From Akkermansia massiliensis (GTDB lineage Bacteria > Verrucomicrobiota > Verrucomicrobiia > Verrucomicrobiales > Akkermansiaceae), in NCBI RefSeq assembly GCF_018847375.1, contig NZ_CP072036.1, positions 2,604,001 through 2,668,000 of the forward strand: DNA of 64,000 nt, read 5' to 3'. Numbering within the stretch: position 1 is the first letter of the stretch; every line of letters starts with the position of its first letter. Shown in pieces: positions 35,611 to 45,602 of the stretch. Under the pieces are notes generated by a model. It was not told the DNA's origin. It ran no database searches and saw nothing but the letters and a program-made list of their open reading frames with translations. Made by a program: the position numbers and the translations under genes.

Positions 35611-38367
35611 TCAGGAACCGATGCGGAAGCGGCTTCTCCTGCGGGGTGCTTCCTGTTTTTCCGGCTTGGGCGGTTCCGCTGCGGCGGTGGCGGTTTCCGC
35701 AGGAGGCTGTGCGGCAGGCGCCGCGGAGGCCGTTTCCCTCATCTGGTCCGCCAGGGAGACGGGCCCGGCCTCCGGACGGTGGCTGACCACGACCTGCTTG
35801 GGCCCGGCAGAGGGCCTTTCCAGGGCATTGGGGTCCTCCGCCACATGGGCGGGCACCTCATAGGCATCGTGGGGAATGGCGGATGGATCGCTTACTGCTG
35901 CGGCCAGGCGCATTTCATCCTCGTTCGCGGCAGGCGAGGGAGCTTTGTCCGGAGCCTGTTTTTTGCGGGGAAGGGTGGTGGTCCCGGTGATGGCGAGTTC
36001 CAGGTCGGAATCCGGCAGGCCGCCGCTGCGGATGGCGGCGTCATAACTCTTGCGTGCCTGCGCCGTACGGCCCAGCCGGGAATAAGTCCAGGCCAGGTTG
36101 AAGTGGGCGTCCGGTGATTCCGGCTGGATTTTCAAGGCGTTTTCAAAGTGGCCCACCGCTTTTTCATAGTTGCCTGCGCTGGTTTCCAGGTTGCCCAGGT
36201 AAAGCAGGGCTGGAGCGTTGGCCGGGTCCAGCCGGACCGTTTCCGTCAGGGAGGCGATGGCGTGCTGGTCCTGCCCGGCGCGGTACTGGGCCACGCCCAT
36301 CATGAACCATGCGGGGGAGGAGGCTGCATCCAGTTCCGTGGCCTTTTTCAGGTATTCGATGGCTTCCTCCGCCTTGTTGCGCTGGAGCAGGATGGTGCCC
36401 AGGTTGACCAGGGCCGGAACGTGGGCCGGCTGGAAGTCCAGCAGGGTGCGGTACAATTGTTCCGCAGCGGCGTAGCGTTTTTTGGCGAAGGCCTCCGCGG
36501 CTCCCTGTCCCAGGGCTTCCGCTTCCAGCTTCCGGCGCACCGTGGCTTCCATGCTCCTGTTCAGAGCTTTTTCCTGCTCCGGCGTAATGGCTCCGGCGGA
36601 AATGGCGGCCAGGCGCGCCTGTTCGGCGGAACGGGCTTTCAGTTCATCCATCTGCCGGGTTAGCTCCTCCACTTGAAGGTTTTTCTGTTCCAGGGCCTTC
36701 TGGGTCCGGGCCAGGGCTTCCGCATGGCTCTTGTCATTCCTGGCGGATTTGGCCGCTTTTGTCTTCGTCTGGCTGCGCGCCAGTTCCAGTTCCCTGGCAA
36801 GCTGGGCGGCCTTGTCGCGTTCCGCGGAAAGGGCCTGGGCCAGCTTGTTGATCTTTTCCTTCTGCTGGTCCGTCAGGGGGATGTCTATCTTGTTGTCTCT
36901 GGCGATGACGTTGACAATCTGCTTTTCCGCCGGGGTGAGCTTGATGGCTTCTTCATTGTCCATCAGGGAGGCGATTTCCGAAGTGTCCGCGTTTTCCTGG
37001 AGCAGGCGCTTGTAAGTGCTGATGAGCAGGGAACGGCTCTGGTCCTGCACGGAAAGGATGCGGAGCTGCTTGGCGATTGTGGAGCGCAGCAACTGGTTTT
37101 CCTCCAGCAGGAGAGGGCTTTTTTCCGGATTGGCTTCCAGTTTGGACAGCTCCACATCCGCATTGATGAGCTTGGTGTTCAGCTCCGTAATGCGCTTGCG
37201 GTAGCCGATGTTTTCATCCCGGATGGCAATCAGTTTCTGCTTCAGGTCCGCGGATTCCTCCCGCGCCTCTTCCAGGGCTTTCAGGTTGGCCTTCCGCTGT
37301 TCTTCGGAGTCGGACTTGGCCGTTTCCAGGGCGGCGATTTTATCCTGAGCGTCCTTGAGCTGGGCCGCCAGAGTCAGGTTGCGGTCCAGCAGGTTTTTGG
37401 TTTTGTCCGGGCTGTTGAGTTCCACCAGGGCGGCCAACTGGTCGCGGTCCTTCTGGAGGGCGTTTTTCTCATCCGTGACCTTGGCCAGCTTGTCCTGGTG
37501 CTCCTTGAGCTGAATTTGGAGATCGGCAATCTGCGCCAGATACTGGACTTTTTCCTGTTCCAGCGTGGTGACTTTCTGTTCCAGCTCCTCCACCCGCTTG
37601 GTGAGGGTCTGGAGGAGCTTGTTGCTGGTCTTTCTCTCATCCTCCATCTGCTTCTTGACCTTGAGCAGTTCGTCCCGGTAAACGGATTCTCCGGCGGACG
37701 CTATGGCCAGTTTTGCCAGAATGTCCTCCTGTTCCTTGCGGGTGCGCTTGAGCGCCTGGATCAGGGCCTTGTTTTCAATGGTGGTTTTGTCCAGCAGCCT
37801 GCGGATGCGCTCGTAATTGCTTTCCACTACTTCCGGGGCCGCTCCGGGGGAAACGGACGGGGACGGGATGGTGTTGACGAGGGATTCTCCGGGGCGGGAA
37901 GGGAACTCCACTCCCTTGTAGCCCGGAGGAAGGACGATGTTGGGCTTGGGCCTGGGTCGCTTGGGCACGGCGGCCGGACGTTCCAATTCCAGGCCGGGGC
38001 CTGATGAAACGGCGGCGGCCTGCTGCTGCGCCAGCTTCTGCCACTGGTCCAGCTTCTCCCTGTTGAGCTGGCGGCGTGTTTGAAGAAGGTTGGGCCGCCA
38101 TTGTGGATAGGCCTTCACCAGGCGTCCCAACTTTTCTTCCGCCTGTTGCGTCAGGCGGATGGCTCCTATGTAGTCGCGTTTTTCCACCAGTTCGGCAGAC
38201 CTGGTTACCAGCTTTAACGCTTCCAGGTACATGTCCGTGGGGTCCTGCCTTGTCCCGGCGGAAACGGGCATGGGGCCCGGCACATAGGCGCCCTGGGCCA
38301 GAAGGGGCAGGGCGCCGCAGGTCAGGGATAAGGCAACGGCAATGCCAAGAGGTAGAGGAGTCATCAT
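35611..38367 (-). CDS. Large exported coiled-coil and TPR protein
   Basis: 918 residues: signal peptide (about 1-25), a Pro-rich N-terminal region, a long coiled coil of Glu/Lys/Gln/Leu-rich heptads (about 180-600), then at least four tetratricopeptide repeats (about 630-760, for example AEEAIEYLKKATELD and YEKAVGHFENALKIQPESPDAHFNLAWTYS cut into its repeat units) and a disordered Pro/Ala tail ending RRRSRFRIGS. The layout suggests a periplasmic or envelope scaffold that binds other proteins. No enzyme domain. The start could also be the second Met, one codon later. Confidence 0.82.
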   Translation of the reverse strand: MMTPLPLGIAVALSLTCGALPLLAQGAYVPGPMPVSAGTRQDPTDMYLEALKLVTRSAELVEKRDYIGAIRLTQQAEEKLGRLVKAYPQWRPNLLQTRRQLNREKLDQWQKLAQQQAAAVSSGPGLELERPAAVPKRPRPKPNIVLPPGYKGVEFPSRPGESLVNTIPSPSVSPGAAPEVVESNYERIRRLLDKTTIENKALIQALKRTRKEQEDILAKLAIASAGESVYRDELLKVKKQMEDERKTSNKLLQTLTKRVEELEQKVTTLEQEKVQYLAQIADLQIQLKEHQDKLAKVTDEKNALQKDRDQLAALVELNSPDKTKNLLDRNLTLAAQLKDAQDKIAALETAKSDSEEQRKANLKALEEAREESADLKQKLIAIRDENIGYRKRITELNTKLINADVELSKLEANPEKSPLLLEENQLLRSTIAKQLRILSVQDQSRSLLISTYKRLLQENADTSEIASLMDNEEAIKLTPAEKQIVNVIARDNKIDIPLTDQQKEKINKLAQALSAERDKAAQLARELELARSQTKTKAAKSARNDKSHAEALARTQKALEQKNLQVEELTRQMDELKARSAEQARLAAISAGAITPEQEKALNRSMEATVRRKLEAEALGQGAAEAFAKKRYAAAEQLYRTLLDFQPAHVPALVNLGTILLQRNKAEEAIEYLKKATELDAASSPAWFMMGVAQYRAGQDQHAIASLTETVRLDPANAPALLYLGNLETSAGNYEKAVGHFENALKIQPESPDAHFNLAWTYSRLGRTAQARKSYDAAIRSGGLPDSDLELAITGTTTLPRKKQAPDKAPSPAANEDEMRLAAAVSDPSAIPHDAYEVPAHVAEDPNALERPSAGPKQVVVSHRPEAGPVSLADQMRETASAAPAAQPPAETATAAAEPPKPEKQEAPRRRSRFRIGS

Positions 38368-38483
38368 GGGGAGAAGCTTTGTTTACATACTGTAAACCAT
38401 CTTGAATCGCAAGGATAAACCGTGTCTTGTGCTTGTGTTCGCGGGGCCCGGTGCTAGACTCTCCTCAATCCTTGATTTTTCTG

Positions 38484-39737
38484 ATGAATATCTCCGTTTT
38501 AGACCGTTTTTTAAAGTATGTTTCCGTGGGTTCCCAGTCTGATGCGGATTCCCGCAGCGTTCCGTCCACTCCCGGCCAGACGGAACTGGCCCGGCTGCTG
38601 GCCGGGGAGCTGAAGGCGCTGGGAGCCCAGGCGGAGCTGGATGAAGCCTCCGGCATCGTGTACGCCTCCATCCCGTCCAACGTGGAGAGGGAGGTTCCCG
38701 TCATCGGCTGGGTGGCTCATGTGGACACGGCCCCGGGCGTCTCCGGCAGAGGCGTGAAGCCCCGCATCGTGCGCTCCTACGACGGCGGAGACATCGTCCT
38801 GAACCGGGAACAGGGCATCGTGCTTTCCCCCGCCGTTTTCCCCGAACTGGCGGACTATGCGGGCCAGGACCTGGTCGTGACGGACGGAACCACCCTGCTT
38901 GGCGCGGACGACAAGGCCGGAGTGGCGGAAATCATGGATATGGCCGCCTCCTTCCTGCTGCATCCCGAACGGCCCCACGGCGAGATACGCATCGCCTTCA
39001 CGCCGGACGAGGAAATAGGCCGCGGGGCGGATGCCTTTGACGTGGAGCGCTTCGGCGCGGACTTCGCCTATACTGTGGACGGAGGAGCCCTGGGGGAAAT
39101 CGAATATGAAAATTTCAATGCGGCCTCTGCCGTGGCGACGGTGCGCGGCACCGGCATCCACCCCGGCAGCGCGAAGGGCAGGATGCTGAACGCGTGCCTG
39201 GTCCTCATGGAATTCCAGGGAATGCTTCCCGCGTTCCAGAATCCCGCCTTTACGGAAGGATACGAAGGCTTCTACCATTTGGACTCGTTCCGGGGGGATG
39301 TGGAACGGGCGGTCGGGGAGTACCTCATCAGGGACCACGACACGGCGGAATTTGAGCGCAAGAAGGAATTCATGCAGGAGTGCGCCGCCCTGCTGAACCG
39401 GAAGTACGGGGAAGGAACCGTGCAGGTGGAGGTAAAGGACTCCTATTACAACATGAAGGAAAAAATCCTCCCGCACATGCACCTGGTGGAACATGCCCGC
39501 AGGGCGATGGCGGCCGTGGGCGTGGAGCCGGAAATTATCCCGGTGCGCGGCGGTACGGATGGAGCCCGTCTTTCCTTCATGGGGCTGCCGTGTCCCAACC
39601 TGTGCGCCGGAGGCCACAACTTCCACGGAAGGTATGAATACGTTCCTGTCCGTTCCCTGGAAAAAATTTCCGCCATTCTCCAGGAAATCGTTTCCGGCTA
39701 CGCCCGGTACGGTTTGGAACCTCCCGCCGGAAACTAG
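38484..39737 (+). CDS. pepT: Peptidase T (tripeptide aminopeptidase)
   Basis: 417 residues of the M20 family. It has the metal-binding [11 protein letters not shown] and [18 protein letters not shown] motifs, the catalytic-base [12 protein letters not shown], and [15 protein letters not shown] at the C-terminal metal site. It removes N-terminal residues from tripeptides in the cytoplasm. ATG 38484 was chosen because the conserved [15 protein letters not shown] starts there. It diverges from the TPR gene. Confidence 0.94.
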   Translation: MNISVLDRFLKYVSVGSQSDADSRSVPSTPGQTELARLLAGELKALGAQAELDEASGIVYASIPSNVEREVPVIGWVAHVDTAPGVSGRGVKPRIVRSYDGGDIVLNREQGIVLSPAVFPELADYAGQDLVVTDGTTLLGADDKAGVAEIMDMAASFLLHPERPHGEIRIAFTPDEEIGRGADAFDVERFGADFAYTVDGGALGEIEYENFNAASAVATVRGTGIHPGSAKGRMLNACLVLMEFQGMLPAFQNPAFTEGYEGFYHLDSFRGDVERAVGEYLIRDHDTAEFERKKEFMQECAALLNRKYGEGTVQVEVKDSYYNMKEKILPHMHLVEHARRAMAAVGVEPEIIPVRGGTDGARLSFMGLPCPNLCAGGHNFHGRYEYVPVRSLEKISAILQEIVSGYARYGLEPPAGN

Positions 39738-40075
39738 CGGAACGGCGATGGAAGGCGGCTTTGCGGCTCCGTCTCCTGGGAGCGGCAGGCTCCTGCCTTT
39801 CGTGGGTGAAACCATCGCGAGCCGCCAGGGCAGGGAGGCTCTGGCTCCCAGCGTGGTGTGCGGCTGTGAAAAGGGAATGGCGGGAATGTTAATCGGGCGT
39901 CTATTGGGGGCCTGTCAGCCATCCCTGAACATTGGAAAGGACCTCTTTTCCGGACCGTGGAATCCCGTGGGATTCCTAATCCGTGAAGCTGCGGGAAAGT
40001 GCTTGCTTTTTTCCCTCCCGTCATGATCATGGCGGCTCACCGTTTTTGATAACCCCCGCATACACACATTTTGAT
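39738..40075. other. Gap between pepT and purB with one orphan GGATT-NNN-AATCC site
   Basis: About 340 bases with no gene. It contains the orphan palindrome at 39970-39982 and, overlapping it, a second 8-bp inverted repeat (GGAATCCC-GT-GGGATTCC, about 39959-39976). The purB promoter should be here. Confidence 0.45.
39970..39982 (+). repeat. Orphan GGATT-CCT-AATCC palindrome
   Basis: Same architecture as the cores of the three inverted-repeat loci, with a different centre (CCT). I found no matching partner in the neighbouring gaps and no TTGAC hexamer beside it. Confidence 0.55.
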
Positions 40076-41500
40076 ATGAGCGTGATTCCCAATGTCCTGG
40101 CTGAAAGGTACGCCTCCGCCGCCATGAAATCCATCTGGTCCGCAGAGGGCCGCATCGTCCTGGAACGCGAATTCTGGATCGCCGTGATGAAGGCCCAGAA
40201 GGATTTGGGGCTGGATATTCCGGACGGCGTGATTGAAGCTTACGAACGGGTGAAGGACCAGGTGAACCTTCCCGCCATTGACGCCCGCGAACGCGTCACG
40301 CGCCACGACGTGAAGGCGCGCATTGAAGAGTTCTGCGAGCTGGCCGGCTGCGAGCACATCCACAAGGGCATGACCTCCCGCGACCTGACGGAAAACGTGG
40401 AACAGCTCCAGATCTGGAAGTCCATGCAGATCATCCGGGACAAGGCCGTGGCCGTGCTGAACCGCATGAGCGCCCTTGCCGGACAATGGAAGCACGTGAC
40501 CATCGCCGGCCGCACGCACAATGTAGCCGCGCAGACCACCACCATGGGCAAGCGCGTCGCCATGTTCGGGGAAGACATCGTGCACGGCCTGGGTTCCTGG
40601 ATTTCCCTGATGGACCGCTACAGCGTGCGCGGGCTGAAAGGCGCCGTGGGCACCCAGCTTGACCAGCTCTCCCTCTTCGGGCAGGACGCGGGCCGCGTGC
40701 TGGAGCTGGAAGACCGCGTGTGCGCCCACCTGGGCATTCCCGCCAAGTGGATGAATGTGGGGCAGGTGTATCCCCGTTCCCTGGACTTTTCCGTGGTTTC
40801 CGGCCTGGTGGAGCTCACCTCCGGCTGTTCCTCCTTCGCCAAGACCCTGCGCCTGATGGCCGGCCATGAACTGGCTACGGAAGGCTTCGCCAAGGGGCAG
40901 ACCGGCTCCAGCGCCATGCCGCACAAGATGAACGCCCGCTCCTGCGAACGCGTCAACGGCTTCCACGTCATCCTGAAGGGCTTCCTGATGATGATCTCCG
41001 GACTGGCCGGGGACCAGTGGAACGAAGGGGACGTATCCTGCTCCGTGGTGCGCCGCGTAGTCATGCCGGATTCCTTCTATGCCGCGGACGGCCTGTTTGA
41101 AACATTCCTGACCGTCCTGAACCAGATGGGGGTGTATGAAGCCGTGGTGGCCGCGGAACTGCGCCGCTACCTGCCTTTCCTGATGACTACCACCATCCTG
41201 ATGGAAGCCGTCAAGCGCGGCATTGGCCGGGAAACCGCCCATGAGGTGATCAAGGAACACGCCGTGGCCGTCTCCAACGACCTGAGGGCCGGAAAAATCA
41301 TGGAAAACAACCTGCTGGACCGCTTGGCGGAAGACGGTCGCCTGGGTATTGACCGGGCGGACCTCCAGGCCATCTTTGACTCCAACTCCTCCGCCACGGG
41401 CATGGCGGACGCCCAGGTGGAAGCGTTCCGCTCCATGGTGCAGGAGCTGACGGACAGGTTCCCGAACGGCGCGGGCTACCAGCCCGGAGACATCCTGTAA
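40076..41500 (+). CDS. purB: Adenylosuccinate lyase
   Basis: 474 residues. The fumarase/aspartase-superfamily signature is GSSAMPHKMNARSCERV, with RTHNVAAQTTTMGKR and TSRDLTENVEQLQIW at the active-site regions. It acts twice in purine synthesis, forming AICAR and AMP with release of fumarate. I chose ATG 40076, where conservation begins. A strong terminator follows 45 bases after the stop. Confidence 0.95.
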   Translation: MSVIPNVLAERYASAAMKSIWSAEGRIVLEREFWIAVMKAQKDLGLDIPDGVIEAYERVKDQVNLPAIDARERVTRHDVKARIEEFCELAGCEHIHKGMTSRDLTENVEQLQIWKSMQIIRDKAVAVLNRMSALAGQWKHVTIAGRTHNVAAQTTTMGKRVAMFGEDIVHGLGSWISLMDRYSVRGLKGAVGTQLDQLSLFGQDAGRVLELEDRVCAHLGIPAKWMNVGQVYPRSLDFSVVSGLVELTSGCSSFAKTLRLMAGHELATEGFAKGQTGSSAMPHKMNARSCERVNGFHVILKGFLMMISGLAGDQWNEGDVSCSVVRRVVMPDSFYAADGLFETFLTVLNQMGVYEAVVAAELRRYLPFLMTTTILMEAVKRGIGRETAHEVIKEHAVAVSNDLRAGKIMENNLLDRLAEDGRLGIDRADLQAIFDSNSSATGMADAQVEAFRSMVQELTDRFPNGAGYQPGDIL

Positions 41501-41544
41501 GGGCGCCGTACGCTTCGGTACGCACTTTATTCCCAGACTTCCCA

Positions 41545-41575
41545 GACGCCGTCCATCCGGGCGGCGTCCGTTTTT
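41545..41575 (+). terminator. Terminator after purB
   Basis: A 10-bp GC-rich stem (41545-41554 with 41559-41568, one T-G pair) with a 4-base loop, followed after CG by five T. Confidence 0.85.
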
Positions 41576-41722
41576 ATGCCGGATGCGTACATGCTTTTTC
41601 AATTTCTTTACGTCAGGAGAGCTTGACGAATCAGAAGGATGCCAGTAAGCTTGAATCCAGTAAACGGGCGCGTACGTTGCATGCGCCTTCGCAAGCAACC
41701 CTCCTGTTAAACAATTTTCAAT

Positions 41723-42178
41723 ATGGAAAACCAGCAGCTCAGCCTTTTGGACCGTGTGTACACCGTTCTCAGAAAGAGAGGGGAAGAAACGGAATGGATT
41801 ACTTCCGCGGACAACCACAACCTCAGAACGGGCATCGCGTTCGTCCCCTGTGATACGTTCACGCCCGTGAGCCTCCTGTACACGATGATTGATCGTCCGG
41901 AGACGCTGGTGATTGACGTGCTTTTTGCCGCCAAGGTGCCTGAAAACCGCCGTGTGGAAGTCAGCATCATCCTCAGTGAGCTGAATGCGGACCAGACGGC
42001 CGGCGCCTTCCAACTGGACCCCAACAGCGGATACGTCTACTACCGCCAGTCCTTCGTTCTGGAAGGCATGGACCTCACGGAAGCCCAGTTTGCCCAGTTG
42101 ATGAAGAACATTGAAACCGTGGCTGTGGAAACGGCGGAAGCCTACTCCCACATCATGGAGACGGAATATCCCAAATAA
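41723..42178 (+). CDS. YbjN-domain protein
   Basis: 151 residues, soluble. The pattern of an N-terminal helix, a beta sheet (TGIAFVPCDTFTPVSLLYTM), a ...RRVEVSIILSELNADQTAGAF helix-turn, YYRQSFVLEGMDLTEAQFAQL and a final helix matches the YbjN family, fold-related to type III secretion chaperones and of unclear regulatory role. It is 27 bases upstream of the HlyD-like gene and may be cotranscribed. Confidence 0.72.
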   Translation: MENQQLSLLDRVYTVLRKRGEETEWITSADNHNLRTGIAFVPCDTFTPVSLLYTMIDRPETLVIDVLFAAKVPENRRVEVSIILSELNADQTAGAFQLDPNSGYVYYRQSFVLEGMDLTEAQFAQLMKNIETVAVETAEAYSHIMETEYPK

Positions 42179-42205
42179 CGGGCCGCGTTCCCCCCGGAGC
42201 TGTTC

Positions 42206-43315
42206 ATGAGCGAGGCCCCTCAAAAAAAGGGAACATCCTGGTCCATAGGCATCGGCCTGGGGATCGCGGCGCTTTTGATAGGAACGGCTATTTTAACGGA
42301 CCCGTCCGTCTCGGGCTCTGCCGGAGAAAAGGACAAGGCGGCCGCAGGAACGGTGGAGCCGCTGCATTTGCAGACGAACACTCTTGCCATTTCCGCGCCC
42401 GGCATCGTGAAGGCCTCCCACCTGACGATGCTTTCCCCCGGCGTTTCCGGGAAGGTGGACAAGGTGCACCCCCTCTTCAGCGCGGGGGAAATCGTCCTGA
42501 AGGGAACGCCCCTGCTGGAGCTGGAAAAATTTGAATACCGTGCACGCCTGGCGAACGCGCAGGCTGGGCTGGAACAGGCTCGCCTGGATGTATCCACGGA
42601 ACAGGCGGAAGCCCTGAAAGCCATCAAGAAGACGTACAGCTCCGTCTCCAAAAGCGGAAAAGAGTCGGAACTGGTGCTCCGGGTGCCGCAGCGACGGGCC
42701 GTGAACGCGCGGCTGAACGCCGCGGAGGCGTATGTGGCGGAAGCGGAACAGGCCCTCCGGGACACGGTGCTGGAAGCTCCCTATACCTGCCAGGTGGTGG
42801 AATGCTCCGTGGGTGCCGGGGCCCGCGTGGTTGCCGGGCAGCCGGTGGGGAAGGTGATTCCCCTCCAGGAGCGGATGATACGGGTTCCCGTGCCGCTGGA
42901 AGAATTTTCCGCATTGCCCAGGGATGAACAGGGCAGGGTAAGCACGGCGCTGACCGCCTCCTGCGTGCTGAACAATGGAAAACGGCTGCAATGGCTGGGC
43001 CGCGTTACGGCGGTGGACGCCGCACTGGATACCGAGCGCAATTCCGCCGTGCTGATAGCCTCCCTGGAGCCGAACGCCTCCCATGTTTCCGAATGGCAGG
43101 TGGCCCCCGTCAACATGGCCCTTCAGGTAAACATCAGCGTGCAGGTTCCCGCCTCCGCGTGGATTCCCTCCTCTGCCGTCCGGGATGGAAGCTCCATTCA
43201 GGTAAAAACCGCGGAAGGGATGCAGGAGCGCAAGGTGCGCGTGGTGGCGTTGAAAGACGGGAAAGCCCTGGTAACCGTTCCGGAATTACGGGACGGGGAC
43301 GCTTTGGCTCTTTGA
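42206..43315 (+). CDS. HlyD/RND-type membrane-fusion (periplasmic adaptor) protein
   Basis: 369 residues: one N-terminal membrane anchor (about 13-30), then a biotinyl-lipoyl half-motif around SPGVSGKVDKVHPLFSAGEIV, a helical hairpin (about 110-180), the second lipoyl half (EAPYTCQVVECSVGAGARVVAGQPVG taken as two strands) and C-terminal beta barrels. Such adaptors link an inner-membrane pump to an outer-membrane channel. Neither partner is encoded next to it, so it is an orphan whose pump must lie elsewhere, or it works in another envelope role. Confidence 0.82.
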   Translation: MSEAPQKKGTSWSIGIGLGIAALLIGTAILTDPSVSGSAGEKDKAAAGTVEPLHLQTNTLAISAPGIVKASHLTMLSPGVSGKVDKVHPLFSAGEIVLKGTPLLELEKFEYRARLANAQAGLEQARLDVSTEQAEALKAIKKTYSSVSKSGKESELVLRVPQRRAVNARLNAAEAYVAEAEQALRDTVLEAPYTCQVVECSVGAGARVVAGQPVGKVIPLQERMIRVPVPLEEFSALPRDEQGRVSTALTASCVLNNGKRLQWLGRVTAVDAALDTERNSAVLIASLEPNASHVSEWQVAPVNMALQVNISVQVPASAWIPSSAVRDGSSIQVKTAEGMQERKVRVVALKDGKALVTVPELRDGDALAL

Positions 43316-43466
43316 TATTCCGGATTTCTTCTTCCCCTATTTTTTCCGAGGGCTTGTCCCTTTCAAAAGGCGCTCCGGAAATCAGGCTCCGGAGAGGCCA
43401 TAAAAAAACCATGCCGCCCGGAAGGGGGAGGCATGGCGTTGCGCTCAATGGCCGGCGGCCCATGGG

Positions 43467-45509
43467 TCAGTGTCCGTTCGTTCTCATGTCGAACACCAGC
43501 ACCTCAAAAGGTTGAAGTTCCAGGCTCACCGGCTTGCCCTGTTCCAAATTCAGCGTTTTGACGCGCTGGTCCGGGTAGGAGGCCTTCATGGGGAAAACGG
43601 CGGGCACTCCCTTGACGGGTTCAAAGACGGTTGACGCATCCAGATCAATCGTCCGCGGCCGGTCGTCCGGATTGCGGAGGGCCAGCGTGCAGCCCCGCGG
43701 GCTCCATGCCGCATAGCCGTACGGTTCCAGCTGGTTCGGGTTGCCGCCCACCCAGTGCACGTCGGCCAGGACGTCCTGGAAGCGCCGGGCCCAGCGGGCC
43801 CCGGCCGCCACGTCGTCCCACGCCTTTTTGTCCATCATGGACGGCGTGAGATAAAGTTCCTGGAGATTGGCTCCGGAACCGAAATAAATGCGGGCGTCGT
43901 TCTTCAGGTCCCTGTTGTCCTGCTTCCCGTCCTCTCCCTTGCTGACGCGCGCGGCCTGGAACTTGGTGCCCAGCACCATGCCGTGGTGCATGATGGAGTT
44001 CAGGGGATAAAGCGGGCCGGGCTTGACGATGACGTTATAGCAGGCCCCGTCGCGGAACGTGATCCACTGTTCGCGGTCGTCTCCCTTGCCCGTCCAGCCT
44101 ACGTCCGCCGTACCGCTGCGCCAGGTGGAATCCACGTGGTTGAGCCAGAAGGGGGAGGGCCAGGTGCCTACCGTCGTGTTGATGAACAGGCGGGGATTCT
44201 CCCGGCGAAGGTCGTTGGCGATGGAAAGAAGGGCCATGAAATGGGGGCTGATGCCGTCTCCGGCCTTGTCCCACTTGAAATAGGTCACCTTGTCCTTCTT
44301 CATCAAGTCGGAGCAGCGTTTTTTGAACCACTTGTAATACTGGGGGCAGGAAAGGTCGAATCCCGCGGCGTCAGCCGGGAGAATGCCTTTGTCCTTGGCA
44401 TGCTGAACCCTCTTTTCCGGGCCGAAATACCCTCCCAGCGGAGAAATCCAGATGCCGAAGCCGGAAGGAATCTTCCCGACCGCCTTGACTACAGGTTCAA
44501 ACCCGTGCGGGAATTTTTTGGTGGAGGGCTGCCAGAGGTCTTCATTAACGTCGTCCCAGCCGTCATCCAGCACGAAGCCGTCCAGCCTGACGTGGCGGGA
44601 ACCCAGTTCCTTCCTGTATTCCCCGGCTGTCTTGACGAGCGTCTTTTCCGTGGGGTCCAGGCCGTCGTCATACCAGCCGTTGTAATGCAGAAACTGACGG
44701 TAGGGCGCAGCCCGTTCCCGTTCCAGATAATAAAGGAACCCGCGGCGAAGCTGGTTCTCCGGCCATACGCCCAGCACCGTGGTGAACGTCTGGGCGTTAC
44801 CGCTGCCCATGGGAAGGTTGCAGTCAAACCCGACGGTTCCCGTTCCTCCGGCGGCCTGGGCCCTGGCTACGGGAAGTTCAATGCCGGCAAACGTGCCTTC
44901 CCGCTCGCTGACCAGTGGGCTGCCCGGTACGGTGCCCTTCACGGCCAGGGTGGGATCCTGCAAATCAATCAACTGGACTTTCTTCAAATCCACCTCCTTG
45001 GACGCTTCAATCCGGTAGGTTTCCTTGACGTAGGAGGAACCCTCCCTCAATTCCGCCTTCCAGTGAACCGTCAGCCCGCTGTTTTTGTCCCGGAAAACGG
45101 CGGAAATAACGGCCCCTTCCAGCCGTTCCCCCAGGCGGAGGCCGGCGGAATGCCCTTTCAATGCGCTGATGGCGGGAACTCCTTCCATCACAAACCGGGA
45201 GGAGGGGAGATTGTAGGCGTCCTTCTCCGTGGAAAGGCGGAACAATTCCGGAGCCTGGGCGCCGGTGGCGGCCTTTTCGTCCGTGGCGCCCCGCTCCTTG
45301 TTCACGATTCCCAGGGGAATCAGCCTGCTGCCGTCCACCTTCCATGAGGCGCTCAGAATATTGTTGCTTAACGTATAAACATCCCCTTCCCGGTGGGCGG
45401 CGGGGGCTCCCGGTGTTGTCCCCGGATAGGTTACGGACGCGGCGGCTGTCTGAAAGCAAACGCAGGAACAGGCAGCCAGGGCAATTGCCGGCAGGGATGA
45501 TGAGTGCAT
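43467..45509 (-). CDS. Secreted glycoside hydrolase, GH36/GH-D clan-like
   Basis: 680 residues from ATG 45509 with a signal peptide (about 1-24). A beta-rich N-terminal domain is followed by a TIM barrel with VLDDGWDDVNEDLW (about 325), GIWISPLGGYFGP, and YFKWDKAGDG, where the Asp after Lys-Trp matches the GH36/GH27 nucleophile position. A C-terminal beta domain (LELQPFEVLVFDM) closes it. The likely activity is on alpha-galactosides or alpha-GalNAc of mucin O-glycans, but the flanking residues differ from classical alpha-galactosidases, so substrate is uncertain. Confidence 0.75.
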   Translation of the reverse strand: MHSSSLPAIALAACSCVCFQTAAASVTYPGTTPGAPAAHREGDVYTLSNNILSASWKVDGSRLIPLGIVNKERGATDEKAATGAQAPELFRLSTEKDAYNLPSSRFVMEGVPAISALKGHSAGLRLGERLEGAVISAVFRDKNSGLTVHWKAELREGSSYVKETYRIEASKEVDLKKVQLIDLQDPTLAVKGTVPGSPLVSEREGTFAGIELPVARAQAAGGTGTVGFDCNLPMGSGNAQTFTTVLGVWPENQLRRGFLYYLERERAAPYRQFLHYNGWYDDGLDPTEKTLVKTAGEYRKELGSRHVRLDGFVLDDGWDDVNEDLWQPSTKKFPHGFEPVVKAVGKIPSGFGIWISPLGGYFGPEKRVQHAKDKGILPADAAGFDLSCPQYYKWFKKRCSDLMKKDKVTYFKWDKAGDGISPHFMALLSIANDLRRENPRLFINTTVGTWPSPFWLNHVDSTWRSGTADVGWTGKGDDREQWITFRDGACYNVIVKPGPLYPLNSIMHHGMVLGTKFQAARVSKGEDGKQDNRDLKNDARIYFGSGANLQELYLTPSMMDKKAWDDVAAGARWARRFQDVLADVHWVGGNPNQLEPYGYAAWSPRGCTLALRNPDDRPRTIDLDASTVFEPVKGVPAVFPMKASYPDQRVKTLNLEQGKPVSLELQPFEVLVFDMRTNGH

Positions 45510-45602
45510 AATCCGGAAGAATCCGCAATCGGGAGGCATCCGTCAATTCAAAAATACGGGGGACGGGAGGGGCGGTCCGCGCCCCTGGTCCGCCGCAAAA
45601 TC

